Assembly (NCBI GenBank): GCA_017542305.1
Contig: JAFXXK010000006.1
Location: 168,181 to 232,180, forward strand
Direction of reading: 5' to 3'
DNA: 64,000 bases
Source: a bacterium
GTDB lineage: Bacteria; Cyanobacteriota; Vampirovibrionia; Gastranaerophilales; Gastranaerophilaceae
The position numbers and the translations under genes were made by a program. Below are positions 42,885-51,921 of this stretch, one piece after another (positions within the stretch are counted from its first letter, which is position 1; each line of letters opens with the position of its first letter). A model generated the notes under the pieces. The model did not search any database and had not been told where the DNA came from. It was given only the letters and a program-made list of their open reading frames with translations.

Positions 42885-44111
42885 TTATATTTTTATTTTA
42901 ATAACATCCCCCTGCTTATTTATATAAGCATCCCCCGTTTCTTCCGACCAAACAGGAATAAGCCCGTCATTAAAACTAATTGAATGACAATGGTATTTCC
43001 CAAACGGTACAACGACATCACCTTTTCTATTTAGAAAACCACAATCATTTTTATTATTTTTTGCCCAAATCATACCTTCATGGCAGCTATATAACTTTTT
43101 ATATGTAAAAGGTATAATAATATTTCCTTCAGCATCAATCATTCCTGCTTTACCGTCTTTATACACAACACATAAACCTTCCGCAAATTCTTCATCAGGC
43201 ATACGGTAGCTACCGTATGTAAAAGGTATAATTACTTCTCCGTTTGTATCAAGAAATCCAACTTTGTCATTTTTATGTGCAGATATTCTGCCATCACTAA
43301 AATATCCGAAAAAGCTGTAATCAAAATCGGTTATAAACTCTTTTTTCCTGGTTGAATATATTGCCCTGCGTTTATCTTTTATGACCTGAACAAATTCCCC
43401 TGCATTATTTTCATCCACAGACACAAGATCAATTTCATCATAAATAAAATCTTCCACTACGTTTCCGTATCTGTCAATCAAGCCCCATTTGCCGTTTTTA
43501 GATGCAGGGTAAGCAAGACATTCTCTTGTACACCAGTTATAAATGTCGTCATAAATAAAATCAACAATTACTTCATTATTTTTATTTATTAGTCCCCATT
43601 TACCACCCTTTAGAGCACTAATTATATTGTTCTTGCAGGTGCAAATATTTTCATATTCAAACGGTATAACGGTATTATTGAAGTAATCAACCATACCCCA
43701 TTTGTCGTTTAGGCTTTCAGACGCTACACCTTCGGAAAAATGTCGGCCATTATCATACATACAAGGAATAACCTCTTTCCCATTAATATCAATATGACCA
43801 TGTTTGCCATTTCTATGTGTTTCCCACGATCCTTCTTCACTGCCACCATAAAATATTGAATATATAAAATCTGTCAGAAATTCCCCTTTGTTATTCAGCA
43901 TTGCATACATTCCCTGATCGCCCATAACAAAAGCAATATCTTCATCTTCAAATTCATTTACTAACATATCCCTGTCAGGAAGTTCAAAGAGTTTTTCACC
44001 CTTTGTATTTATGCAAATTCTCTGCCCGTAATCGGACTTTCCGTTGATTACGCCGTCAAAATGTATAAACGCTTTTCCGTTTTTAAAATTACCCAAATCA
44101 TATCCGTGCAT
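42885..44111 (-). CDS. WG-repeat protein
   Basis: About 408 residues with at least seven WG/KWG repeats of about 40-50 residues, for example DKWGMVDYFNNTVIPFEY, GKWGLINKNNEVIVDF, GKWGLIDRYGNVVEDF, KVGFLDTNGEVIIPFTY. WG-repeat proteins are common in bacteria and probably form a beta-rich binding surface. I chose ATG 44111, which has AGGTG five bases upstream; another ATG lies at 44129. Last gene of a three-gene unit with 44154 and 44436. Confidence 0.8.
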   Translation of the reverse strand: MHGYDLGNFKNGKAFIHFDGVINGKSDYGQRICINTKGEKLFELPDRDMLVNEFEDEDIAFVMGDQGMYAMLNNKGEFLTDFIYSIFYGGSEEGSWETHRNGKHGHIDINGKEVIPCMYDNGRHFSEGVASESLNDKWGMVDYFNNTVIPFEYENICTCKNNIISALKGGKWGLINKNNEVIVDFIYDDIYNWCTRECLAYPASKNGKWGLIDRYGNVVEDFIYDEIDLVSVDENNAGEFVQVIKDKRRAIYSTRKKEFITDFDYSFFGYFSDGRISAHKNDKVGFLDTNGEVIIPFTYGSYRMPDEEFAEGLCVVYKDGKAGMIDAEGNIIIPFTYKKLYSCHEGMIWAKNNKNDCGFLNRKGDVVVPFGKYHCHSISFNDGLIPVWSEETGDAYINKQGDVIKIKI

Positions 44112-44153
44112 TATTTCACCTGAGAGCATTTTGAGTCTGCCTTGGACTTGGTA

Positions 44154-44426
44154 TTAGTAATCTACATATATATTTTTATTAAATTTGGGTTTTGCTATTT
44201 CAATACATTTTTCCCATAGCTTGTAATTGGTAAATTCTTTGGTACAACCGCATTCAGGACATTTTGCCTTTAAACTATGGAAATTTGAATTTATTAAACC
44301 CATACCCTCAACCAAATCCATTTGGATGTTACATTTTGGGCATACTTTTTGGATTTTTGGAGCATCTGTTTCTGTTTCAACCCCTGCTCCAAGTCCTCCG
44401 TATGAAAACTTCATTTTATTAGTCAT
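44154..44426 (-). CDS. Small zinc-ribbon protein
   Basis: A 90-residue protein with two CxxC pairs (VCPKCNI and KCPECGC) that should bind one zinc ion. Start ATG 44426 has AGGTG upstream; a GTG at 44435 directly follows the stop of the previous gene. Function unknown; middle gene of the unit ending in the WG-repeat protein. Confidence 0.6.
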   Translation of the reverse strand: MTNKMKFSYGGLGAGVETETDAPKIQKVCPKCNIQMDLVEGMGLINSNFHSLKAKCPECGCTKEFTNYKLWEKCIEIAKPKFNKNIYVDY

Positions 44427-44435
44427 AAGTATCAC

Positions 44436-44963
44436 CTATACAAATAATTTTGTTTCATTCATTTTCTTTGTTGCATCATTTATCGGGTATCCTGCATATT
44501 TGAAGCCTGCAACTACGTTATACAAAGCATCAGAGTTTATTAACCCGACACAACCCTCGCCTAAATAAACAATGGCAGAAGATTTTAGGTTCAAATACAT
44601 TGCAAGACCTCTTGCAATATCGTTGTTTTTAATTAGTTCATTTTGAGAAACAAAATCCCCATCAAATCCGACTTTGACTTTTTTATCAGGCAAATCCTGA
44701 GCCCGTTTAACACCTTTCCAACCATCATCAATAATCGGGAGATAAAATCTCAATTTATAGATTTCTTTTTCTTCAAGCCGAACCTGAATATTGTATCCAC
44801 AGATGTTATTCTGTTCATCATAGCAAAAGATTGCATTGTAAAGAGCTTCCTTATGTTCTTTTTTCATAGGATTGTTAATTTCTTCTTTCGTCAAAGGCTT
44901 TCTTTCAAGTTCATCTTTGATTTGTTCGTAAATAATTTTTTGAATTTCTTCGTTAGTTATCAT
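44436..44963 (-). CDS. Protein of unknown function in WG-repeat unit
   Basis: A 175-residue protein. The N-terminal half is charged and helical; the middle has IQVRLEEKEIYKLRFYLP. No family recognised and no membrane segment. It is the first gene after shared island promoter 10, with an AAGGAG site. Confidence 0.5.
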   Translation of the reverse strand: MITNEEIQKIIYEQIKDELERKPLTKEEINNPMKKEHKEALYNAIFCYDEQNNICGYNIQVRLEEKEIYKLRFYLPIIDDGWKGVKRAQDLPDKKVKVGFDGDFVSQNELIKNNDIARGLAMYLNLKSSAIVYLGEGCVGLINSDALYNVVAGFKYAGYPINDATKKMNETKLFV

Positions 44964-44985
44964 GTTTTTATCTCCTTATATTTTA

Positions 44986-45017
44986 ATTATAAGGGTTGAA
45001 TACGACAACTTAGGACA
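44986..45017 (-). promoter_or_regulatory. Shared island promoter 10 (WG-repeat unit)
   Basis: Leftward element TGTCCTAAGTTGTCG, 11 bases, then TATAAT (44986-44991). Confidence 0.8.
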
Positions 45018-45058
45018 TATATAAATTAATCAAAAATTTTTTTTCATTATTAATTTCA

Positions 45059-46324
45059 TTAAGCAATGACAAGTTTCGTATAATCAGGCATTGTCAGGTC
45101 AAATGGCATAGCTTCAATTTCTGTAAACATGTCGGTATCTTTTTCGGGTGGTATATCAAATTCGGAGTCGCCCCAACCCCAGCCTGCTGTGTTGTGGTTA
45201 TATTCAAAAATCAACTGCTGCCAATTAGTTTTGACATACTTTTTGTAAGCATCATAAAGCTGTCCGCTGCCATAATCATCTGCTCTATCACTTGGAGAAT
45301 TTAGAAAATTTACAAGTTCTTTTATTTCTTTTTTCGTGAGTTCCCACCTTTTTGCCTTTGTGTTCCCACGCTTGTAAATCCCTTTGATGTGATAAGAAGG
45401 GGATTTAAAATTAATTAAGGCAACTTTTGTAAACCCTTCGCTAATTAGCATAAAATACGGTTCTTCACCAATATCAGGGTGGTCATAAACCCAAATATTA
45501 TTGCAAGATTTGCCCGTAAAAACTCTATGAATGCTCCATTCGTGCAACTCATCAATCGGTGCAATTGTAAGTTTTGCAAGCTCCATGAGCCAATAATTTT
45601 TTATCCCGTACTGAGGGTTTATTTCATTTGCCAACTGCAAAAACTCTTTTTTACATTGAAGTTTTTGATAATTTGAGAGCTTTCCCGATAAATCATCAAT
45701 CACAATGTCTTTAATTGTTTCAGGTGGAAGAAATTCCCATTTACCACCAATTTTTCCGCTCTTTGTTGGAATGTACAATTTCATCTCAACTTGATTTTTT
45801 AAATCATAAGCATAAATATTTGTGATGAAATTGCCGTCCCCGTCCCATTTTGAATAAAACTGATATCGTTCGGTTCTGAAAATATCTTTTGAATAGTTGT
45901 TTAAAAATTTAATTACTTTATAATACGGCAAATCTACAGCCTCATTGATTTCTGATGGCATATCTATCCAGTCAAACAATTCTTCAGGTGTGAAAGTGTA
46001 GCGGGGATCTTTTAAAACAACCGTTTCAAAAGTTATATCTTTCAATGTTTTTGGATATTTGTTGTACAATTTTATCCTGTATAATTCCACCAAACTCATT
46101 GAAGAAATTATCCGATTACTGTTTTTGTTAAATTCACACGAAACATTTGCCACATAAATAATTCCGTTTATCAGAAAAATCTGCTTCCACTTGTGATGAC
46201 ATAGGAAATAAACAGTTTCAGACGCGGAAATATTGCACTGTTTTTTAATCAGTTCAATTTCTTTTCCCAAAAACTGTGTATATTCAGAATTTCCTATTTT
46301 TTGTTTAATCGTTTTTAGTTGCAT
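45059..46324 (-). CDS. Large protein of unknown function, probably leaderless
   Basis: A 421-residue soluble protein beginning MQLKTIKQKIG. Features include HHKWKQIFLING and a C-terminal AGWGWGDSEFD. No known catalytic motif. The ATG at 46324 lies six bases after the -10 of shared island promoter 11, so the transcript would be leaderless. Single-gene unit. Confidence 0.55.
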   Translation of the reverse strand: MQLKTIKQKIGNSEYTQFLGKEIELIKKQCNISASETVYFLCHHKWKQIFLINGIIYVANVSCEFNKNSNRIISSMSLVELYRIKLYNKYPKTLKDITFETVVLKDPRYTFTPEELFDWIDMPSEINEAVDLPYYKVIKFLNNYSKDIFRTERYQFYSKWDGDGNFITNIYAYDLKNQVEMKLYIPTKSGKIGGKWEFLPPETIKDIVIDDLSGKLSNYQKLQCKKEFLQLANEINPQYGIKNYWLMELAKLTIAPIDELHEWSIHRVFTGKSCNNIWVYDHPDIGEEPYFMLISEGFTKVALINFKSPSYHIKGIYKRGNTKAKRWELTKKEIKELVNFLNSPSDRADDYGSGQLYDAYKKYVKTNWQQLIFEYNHNTAGWGWGDSEFDIPPEKDTDMFTEIEAMPFDLTMPDYTKLVIA

Positions 46325-46330
46325 ACATAC

Positions 46331-46362
46331 ATTATAATTTTAGTATGCGTCAAATTAGGACA
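46331..46362 (-). promoter_or_regulatory. Shared island promoter 11
   Basis: Leftward element TGTCCTAATTTGACG, 11 bases, then TATAAT (46331-46336). ATG follows after six bases. Confidence 0.82.
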
Positions 46363-46445
46363 GGGATAGTTATAACCATATTTATAATTAAAGTTACAAC
46401 TTTGGATATAAATTTTGTGGTATGATTTGCATAGGAGTAGTTAAA

Positions 46446-46766
46446 ATGCTTGAAGTGGTAAAAAAATATTTTGAAAGTGCACTGAAAGAAAAGAAATCAT
46501 TTCTTATAAATCTACTATTTGATTTTATAGCAAATATGGTATCAATGTTCGTTATATATGTATTATTTTTATTATTTTCTCAGGTTACAAATGTATTATA
46601 TCCAAAATTTATAGCAAATTTTAATATAGTCAATAAAATTGTAATATTACTACTCATATTATGGGGCAGTATTTCTGGAATAATTTTAATTGCCAATTAT
46701 ATTAGAGTTCTATTTATAATAAACAATAATTTAAGGAACAGGGTTGATGAAGAAAAATCGATATAA
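46446..46766 (+). CDS. Small two-helix membrane protein
   Basis: A 106-residue protein with two membrane helices (about 20-47 and 62-85) and a charged end. ATG 46446 follows AGGAG by eight bases; an earlier in-frame start lacks one. It overlaps the large membrane protein that follows by 20 bases, so the two are probably one unit. Function unknown. Confidence 0.6.
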   Translation: MLEVVKKYFESALKEKKSFLINLLFDFIANMVSMFVIYVLFLLFSQVTNVLYPKFIANFNIVNKIVILLLILWGSISGIILIANYIRVLFIINNNLRNRVDEEKSI

Positions 46767-49203
46767 GATAAATCCTGATTCTATATTTGTTTCAAGCCTT
46801 ATAAATATTGTATTTTTGTTGCCATTGCTTATTTTGTTTATAACTTTATGCATATTTTACAATTCAATAAATATAAAGCTAATAATCTATTTTTCCTTAT
46901 TTTACATAGTAATAAGTGAAATTCTCCGTAGATTTTATTTTAATAAATGGGATGTTATTAAACTTGTATATAAATTAAAGAATATATTTATCAAGATTAA
47001 AAATGAATACATGTATTTTTTAATAGATTATTTAACAAGTATTTTAAACATTATCTTTATAGTATTTTCTTTTTTATATTTTCTTTGTGTACTAAATCAT
47101 TCTTTGGTTAAATCTTATTCAAACGATATAATTAACGCTGTACCAAGTATTATTACCGTTATATCAATAATATTGACTTTAATATTAGCACTGTTACAAT
47201 ATATTTCTAACAAATTCCCTGATTTCGTTGATATGCTTGATAAATGGAAACGCAATACGAATTTTTTGTTTGTAATTTTACTTATTTATTCTACAACAAG
47301 CTTTACAGTAATGTTTTTTAACTATGATTTATTTAATTTGTGGATATATGTGACATCAGTGTTTTTTGTTATTCAACTATGCTCTTTTGGTTGTGCTGCT
47401 GTAATACTGATGAACGATACAGGAATTATAAATGTTAAAAGACATAATATAATCAAACAGATTGTTTCTTTACCTGATATAAGAACATCAGATGAATTAT
47501 ACTTAGATATAGAAAATATTGTTTCACCTTCAATAAGTATAAAATTAAAAAATTACCTTATTAATTTTATTTATGGCATAGTGCAAGAAACAAATTATAG
47601 TTTTGATGAATATTTTAACTTATACCTAAAAACGGATTTGGATTCATTATTCCGAGTGGCAAATGCGTATATAGAAAAGGATAATTTAGGATTATTCAAT
47701 CTTTGTATAAATTCAATAAATGATATTATTCAGCAAATTATTATAAAAACACGAGGGGTTGAACATTTTAATATTTATGAGTATTTTGCAGCTAAGCAAA
47801 AATTACTATTTGATAACATAATAAAGTACAAGAGAGAAGAATATTTTATACCCATAAAGGATTTAAATATTAATACAATTAAAGGTTTGATAAAAGAATC
47901 TAATTTAAAATATGATATATTATCCTGCAATACAGCTATTTCATTTTTGATTGAGCAATTGGAATATATTATTATCAAAACCTCTTGCTTCAAACATACA
48001 ACTGTTACATGTGATACTATTTCAGATTTAAGAGAAATAAGTCGTTATTTGATTGATAAAAATGATATACATGTAACTACATCGCTTATTAAAACTTTTA
48101 TGAAAATAGCCAATACAATAGATAAGTTATACCAAAGCAAAAAGTGGGATATTGATATAATATGGGTTTCTACTATAATTTGGAGAACAATGAATTCGCT
48201 TGTCAATATCATATTTTATATGGTAATGGCTTCATTTAATTCCAATAGAACATCATATGATTATATATTAAAAATTTTAGCCGAATCATATTTAGATTTA
48301 TACAATATTTTTGCAAAATATGCGATGTTAAACAATTGTCCAACAAGTAGTTTATATTCAATTCCCAATAGCGAATATGAAATGTTATATAATGCTGTTG
48401 CAAAAAGTAAATATGTAAAAACACCATATTCAAATCTCGTTAATAAAGGAGTTTTATCCCATATTACAAAAGTGTCTTGTTTAGCAGAAGTATTTGGACA
48501 TGTTTTTATTTCAGATTTTACTGAAAATAGATTGTTCAATATTGCTATAGTAAATTTAATGAGAATTTTGGATAAAATTGTTGTTTATATTCCGATAGAA
48601 GAAAATGCCTCAAGTATTACATTAGATAATTTAATTCAATTCTTTAATCACGTAATGATGTCGGCATTTTTATTTTTAGAAAGAATAGAAAATTTAGATT
48701 TACAGATAGAATCATATTCAAAAATTACAAAAGAATTTTTAACTAAATTACTAAATGTTTCTTTCTTATTCTTTAAGAGCTTATATAAAACAGATTCATA
48801 TAATGACTTTACGAATATGTATATTAAATTTCTAGTAACATTTATAAGATATAGTAAGCAAATTCAAAATAAAAACTTGCATATAGAACAACTGATTTAT
48901 GAAAAAATTGATAATATTATTTTAGTATTTGAAGAAGAAAAAGATGTAGATATAAGAAAACACTTGTTTTCAAATTTGAAGTTTTTGTGTATAAAGTTAT
49001 TCGAAATTTCGAGAAAAACTAAAACATTTAAAAAATTATATAAATTTATAAAATCTAATCAAAATAATTTCCCATCCCATTATAATGAACTTTCAAATAT
49101 TTGGGAAATCGAAGGACTTCCACATGGTTCTGAATATCAAATTAGCCAAGAGACGTTACAAGCATTTATATATTATATAAAAAGAAAAACTTATAATATT
49201 TAG
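46747..49203 (+). CDS. Large membrane protein of unknown function
   Basis: An 818-residue protein. The first 230 residues contain about six hydrophobic helices; the remaining 580 are soluble and helical, with no motif I can name. The layout (membrane sensor or channel plus long helical cytoplasmic domain) recalls some abortive-infection membrane effectors, but there is no sequence proof. ATG 46747 has an AGGA site nine bases upstream; a TTG codon precedes it. Base use is very AT-rich, more so than the chromosomal genes at the left. Confidence 0.6.
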   Translation: MKKNRYKINPDSIFVSSLINIVFLLPLLILFITLCIFYNSINIKLIIYFSLFYIVISEILRRFYFNKWDVIKLVYKLKNIFIKIKNEYMYFLIDYLTSILNIIFIVFSFLYFLCVLNHSLVKSYSNDIINAVPSIITVISIILTLILALLQYISNKFPDFVDMLDKWKRNTNFLFVILLIYSTTSFTVMFFNYDLFNLWIYVTSVFFVIQLCSFGCAAVILMNDTGIINVKRHNIIKQIVSLPDIRTSDELYLDIENIVSPSISIKLKNYLINFIYGIVQETNYSFDEYFNLYLKTDLDSLFRVANAYIEKDNLGLFNLCINSINDIIQQIIIKTRGVEHFNIYEYFAAKQKLLFDNIIKYKREEYFIPIKDLNINTIKGLIKESNLKYDILSCNTAISFLIEQLEYIIIKTSCFKHTTVTCDTISDLREISRYLIDKNDIHVTTSLIKTFMKIANTIDKLYQSKKWDIDIIWVSTIIWRTMNSLVNIIFYMVMASFNSNRTSYDYILKILAESYLDLYNIFAKYAMLNNCPTSSLYSIPNSEYEMLYNAVAKSKYVKTPYSNLVNKGVLSHITKVSCLAEVFGHVFISDFTENRLFNIAIVNLMRILDKIVVYIPIEENASSITLDNLIQFFNHVMMSAFLFLERIENLDLQIESYSKITKEFLTKLLNVSFLFFKSLYKTDSYNDFTNMYIKFLVTFIRYSKQIQNKNLHIEQLIYEKIDNIILVFEEEKDVDIRKHLFSNLKFLCIKLFEISRKTKTFKKLYKFIKSNQNNFPSHYNELSNIWEIEGLPHGSEYQISQETLQAFIYYIKRKTYNI

Positions 49204-49381
49204 AATATTTTTATCCTTTACAATACATAAAATTAATTTGCTCAACTTTTGTCATCTAATTTTTTAATTAAAATATAGGGTTTATGCCGATGCTTGTACA
49301 ATCAGGAGTTTTCTTGCCCGAAAATTATAGGTGGTCGGACATAACAAGCTATAAGCTTGTAGAAGTAAAAAGGAGAAAAAG

Positions 49382-49924
49382 ATGACAACAGTTGAACCTA
49401 TCCGAAAGAAAGAGGATATCGAAAAGGTGGAAAAACTACTTGAAAAGCAAAGCAAACGTGATCATTTGCTCTTTGTTTTCGGGATTAATTGTGGTTTACG
49501 CATTTCGGATATTTTGAGATTGAATGTTGGTGATGTTCGGAATAAAACCCATATTCAGATTATCGAAAAGAAAACGGGCAAGTTTAAAAAATTTCCAATC
49601 AATGCAAAACTACAACCGTTACTTGAAGATTTTGTAAAAGGTCGCAGGAACAATGAACCATTATTTTTGTCCCATTGGAAACACAGGCTTGATCGTTCAA
49701 CAGCATACTACATAATAAAAGATGCTTGTGAAAAGGCAGGATTACAAATCAAAGCAGGAACCCATACGATGCGAAAATCCTTTGGGTACCATCATTACAG
49801 GCAATTTAAAGATGTTGCTATGTTACAAAAAATATTCAATCACAGTTCACCACAAATAACTCTACGTTATATCGGGGTTGAACAAGAACAAATTGAAGAT
49901 AGTTATAACAACTTTATTTTATAG
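49382..49924 (+). CDS. Short tyrosine recombinase, third copy
   Basis: A 180-residue recombinase with GLRISDILRL, EKKTGKFKKFP, HTMRKSFGYHH, NHSSPQITLRYIG. It is close to the 187-residue recombinase at 32708: the same MxxxEPI start, and both have the word AATTTTTTAATTAAAATA about 95-125 bases upstream. It has an AAAAAGGAG ribosome-binding site. It stands at the left edge of the second mobile element. Confidence 0.85.
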   Translation: MTTVEPIRKKEDIEKVEKLLEKQSKRDHLLFVFGINCGLRISDILRLNVGDVRNKTHIQIIEKKTGKFKKFPINAKLQPLLEDFVKGRRNNEPLFLSHWKHRLDRSTAYYIIKDACEKAGLQIKAGTHTMRKSFGYHHYRQFKDVAMLQKIFNHSSPQITLRYIGVEQEQIEDSYNNFIL

Positions 49925-49967
49925 GTGTAAATCGTCTCTACAAGCGTGCTTACATCACATTTTGAAC

Positions 49968-50160
49968 GTCAGACAATTTAACCAAAATGTCTTGCTTTCA
50001 AAAGATAAATCTTCAAAACTATTATATTATAAAGGTTTTATCTTTTTATTTTATTTTTCAAAATGTAATGTAACATACAAAATTTTAAAAATAAATTCCC
50101 CAAAGGGCTATATTTTAGTGCATTTTAATATCGTCAGACAAAATGGTTAAATTGTCTGAC
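49968..50160. repeat. Inverted repeat pair around a 145-bp AT-rich stretch
   Basis: GTCAGACAATTTAACCA (from 49968) is repeated inverted at the other end (TGGTTAAATTGTCTGAC, ending 50160), with the match extending to about 24 bases with three mismatches. The right copy is itself a dyad with nine-base arms GTCAGACAA / TTGTCTGAC (50133-50160), just before the gene at 50184. It could be a miniature element with terminal repeats or a two-site operator. Confidence 0.6.
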
Positions 50161-50183
50161 ACGAAATCAAGGAAAGGTAAAAT

Positions 50184-51380
50184 ATGCACATAAAAACAGA
50201 TAGCTTGGCACCAATTACTCAGGATGAGATGATATTTATCAGAACTTTGGCTGATAAAGAATTCAAAAGTACGGATTTGTGTGAAAATATAAGGCTGAAA
50301 TCTAAAATATACGATATTTGCTACAAATTGAGGGTATCATCTTTTGAAGAAGTTTTGAGGAAAGTTTTGTTTTATAAATTGTTTAAAATAGATTTATCTG
50401 ATGAGTATTTAGAACATGTGGAGGCTTATTCACGAGAAAAAATATCTACTCTATGCACCCTGAGAAACACTTTATTGGATGCGGGGAAAAATGTTTCGGA
50501 AGAATTTTCTGACTTTTGTGATATTAGCTGCCTGTGGGACAGCGGAGAATTTGAAGATAAAATTGAAGAATGTATTGAAAAGGTTAAATCTAATGTAGAA
50601 TCTCACAGGATGTTTAATTCGGTGCAGAGTTTCATTAATCTTGTAAACGTCAAACACGATTTTGACCAAATGTTTAATATAGTTTTTGATCTTGATGATT
50701 TTGAGTTTCAAGCTGATGCAGAAAAAGTCGCAGAAACATTCAATTCCCTTTCTACAAAATATATTTTTATTGTGAAAATTTTGATAAATTATTCTTTTCC
50801 GTTGAATATAAAGCGTCTGATAACTCAGGAAGAAAAGGATTTGATAAGGTTTTTGCTATTTAAGGGTGATGAGATTGATTATATGAGGCAGTATAATATT
50901 TCTCCGCTGATTTTTAACGATAAATTAAATTCTATAATATCTGCTTATGATTGTGAAAATTTACAGGAGTTACTGCTAAAAGCCAATTTAGAACAAACCT
51001 TATCTGATGCAAGCCTGCTTGCACAAGCTATTCCTTTGCATATAAAATCGGAGAATTATCTGAACAGAAAGAATAAAATTATTGAATTAACAGAGGACAG
51101 TTGCAAAATTCATGTTGAACAGCTTTTAGAGCAGGTAGATAATTTGAGGAACAAAAATTTTGTTGTGGGGAAAGATTTATTGATGGAGTATTTGAAAACT
51201 TTTGAAAATGTTGCAGATCATTATTATTCGATTAACGGCAAAACAGATACAATAAAAAATTGGTTTGAGGAAAATGTTTTGCCGTTGGATAAAGTGCAGC
51301 AGCTTTTGTATTCGGTTTCTGAACTTGAAACATTCATACCTTATAACAGTATTTTAGATGACTATAATGGTGATGAATAA
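50184..51380 (+). CDS. Protein with two LuxR-like HTH-type segments, unknown function
   Basis: A 398-residue soluble protein. Near the N-terminus (PITQDEMIFIRTLADKEF ... YKLRVSSFEEVLRK) and again near residue 215 (ITQEEKDLIRFLLFKGDE ... YDCENLQELLLK) the pattern resembles the GerE/LuxR four-helix HTH. Both copies are degenerate. The rest is helical. It follows the dyad at 50133-50160. AAGGAAAGG precedes the ATG. Function unknown; DNA binding is inferred. Confidence 0.45.
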   Translation: MHIKTDSLAPITQDEMIFIRTLADKEFKSTDLCENIRLKSKIYDICYKLRVSSFEEVLRKVLFYKLFKIDLSDEYLEHVEAYSREKISTLCTLRNTLLDAGKNVSEEFSDFCDISCLWDSGEFEDKIEECIEKVKSNVESHRMFNSVQSFINLVNVKHDFDQMFNIVFDLDDFEFQADAEKVAETFNSLSTKYIFIVKILINYSFPLNIKRLITQEEKDLIRFLLFKGDEIDYMRQYNISPLIFNDKLNSIISAYDCENLQELLLKANLEQTLSDASLLAQAIPLHIKSENYLNRKNKIIELTEDSCKIHVEQLLEQVDNLRNKNFVVGKDLLMEYLKTFENVADHYYSINGKTDTIKNWFEENVLPLDKVQQLLYSVSELETFIPYNSILDDYNGDE

Positions 51381-51432
51381 ATTTATTTTTCTTTGATAAC
51401 AACTGGCTAAAAAGCATATAGATATTGAGATA

Positions 51433-51463
51433 GAGGTTTGGGGTCAAATTGACCCCAAACCTC
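51433..51463. promoter_or_regulatory. 31-bp perfect palindrome upstream of the Xre regulator
   Basis: Arms GAGGTTTGGGGTCAA and TTGACCCCAAACCTC are 15 bases each, perfect, with one central A. No T tract follows on either strand, so an operator or recombination site is more likely than a terminator. It lies 43 bases before the Xre start codon. Confidence 0.6.
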
Positions 51464-51505
51464 AAATCGTTATATAGACAGCAATTTCAGAAAGGTGGAA
51501 AAATT

Positions 51506-51841
51506 ATGTTCGTAGACTACAAACTTATCGGAGAAAAATTAAAAAATGCAAGAAAATCTGTTGGACTATCTCAGGAAGAATTAGCATTTAGAGCAAATTT
51601 AACAAGAGAATACATCAGTCAGATTGAAAACGGCAAAAAGCATCCTTCATTAGAAATACTTTTTATCTTGCAAAGAGTTCTAAATGTTCCGTTTTATGAA
51701 TTATTTTCAAATAAGCAGATGAATAACTATTATGATTTGAAACTAATGAATATTTTGAATAACTCCGAAGATTTAGAAAAAGAATTATTTTTAAAAATAA
51801 TTTACCTGATAAAAGATACCATTGATAATTTTAAAATGTAA
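51506..51841 (+). CDS. Xre/Cro-CI-type transcriptional regulator
   Basis: A 111-residue protein. Its HTH domain (residues about 7-62) reads LKNARKSVGLSQEELAFR ... TREYISQIENGKKHPSLE, a typical HTH_3. A short helical tail may mediate dimerisation. ATG 51506 has an AAAGGTGG site; an earlier start would begin inside the palindrome region. It probably represses itself or the recombinase operon through the palindrome upstream. Confidence 0.85.
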   Translation: MFVDYKLIGEKLKNARKSVGLSQEELAFRANLTREYISQIENGKKHPSLEILFILQRVLNVPFYELFSNKQMNNYYDLKLMNILNNSEDLEKELFLKIIYLIKDTIDNFKM

Positions 51842-51921
51842 CCACAAGTTACATTTCTGTAAACTCTTGTTCATAGTCATATTAACCTCTCTTTTTTACA
51901 ATTTTAACTAAGGAGAATAGT

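Noticed and set aside
25187..46362. The repeated 15-bp element as a cassette recombination site
   Set aside because: Its fixed 11-bp distance from a -10 box and its orientation toward a gene or RNA in every case fit a promoter element better.
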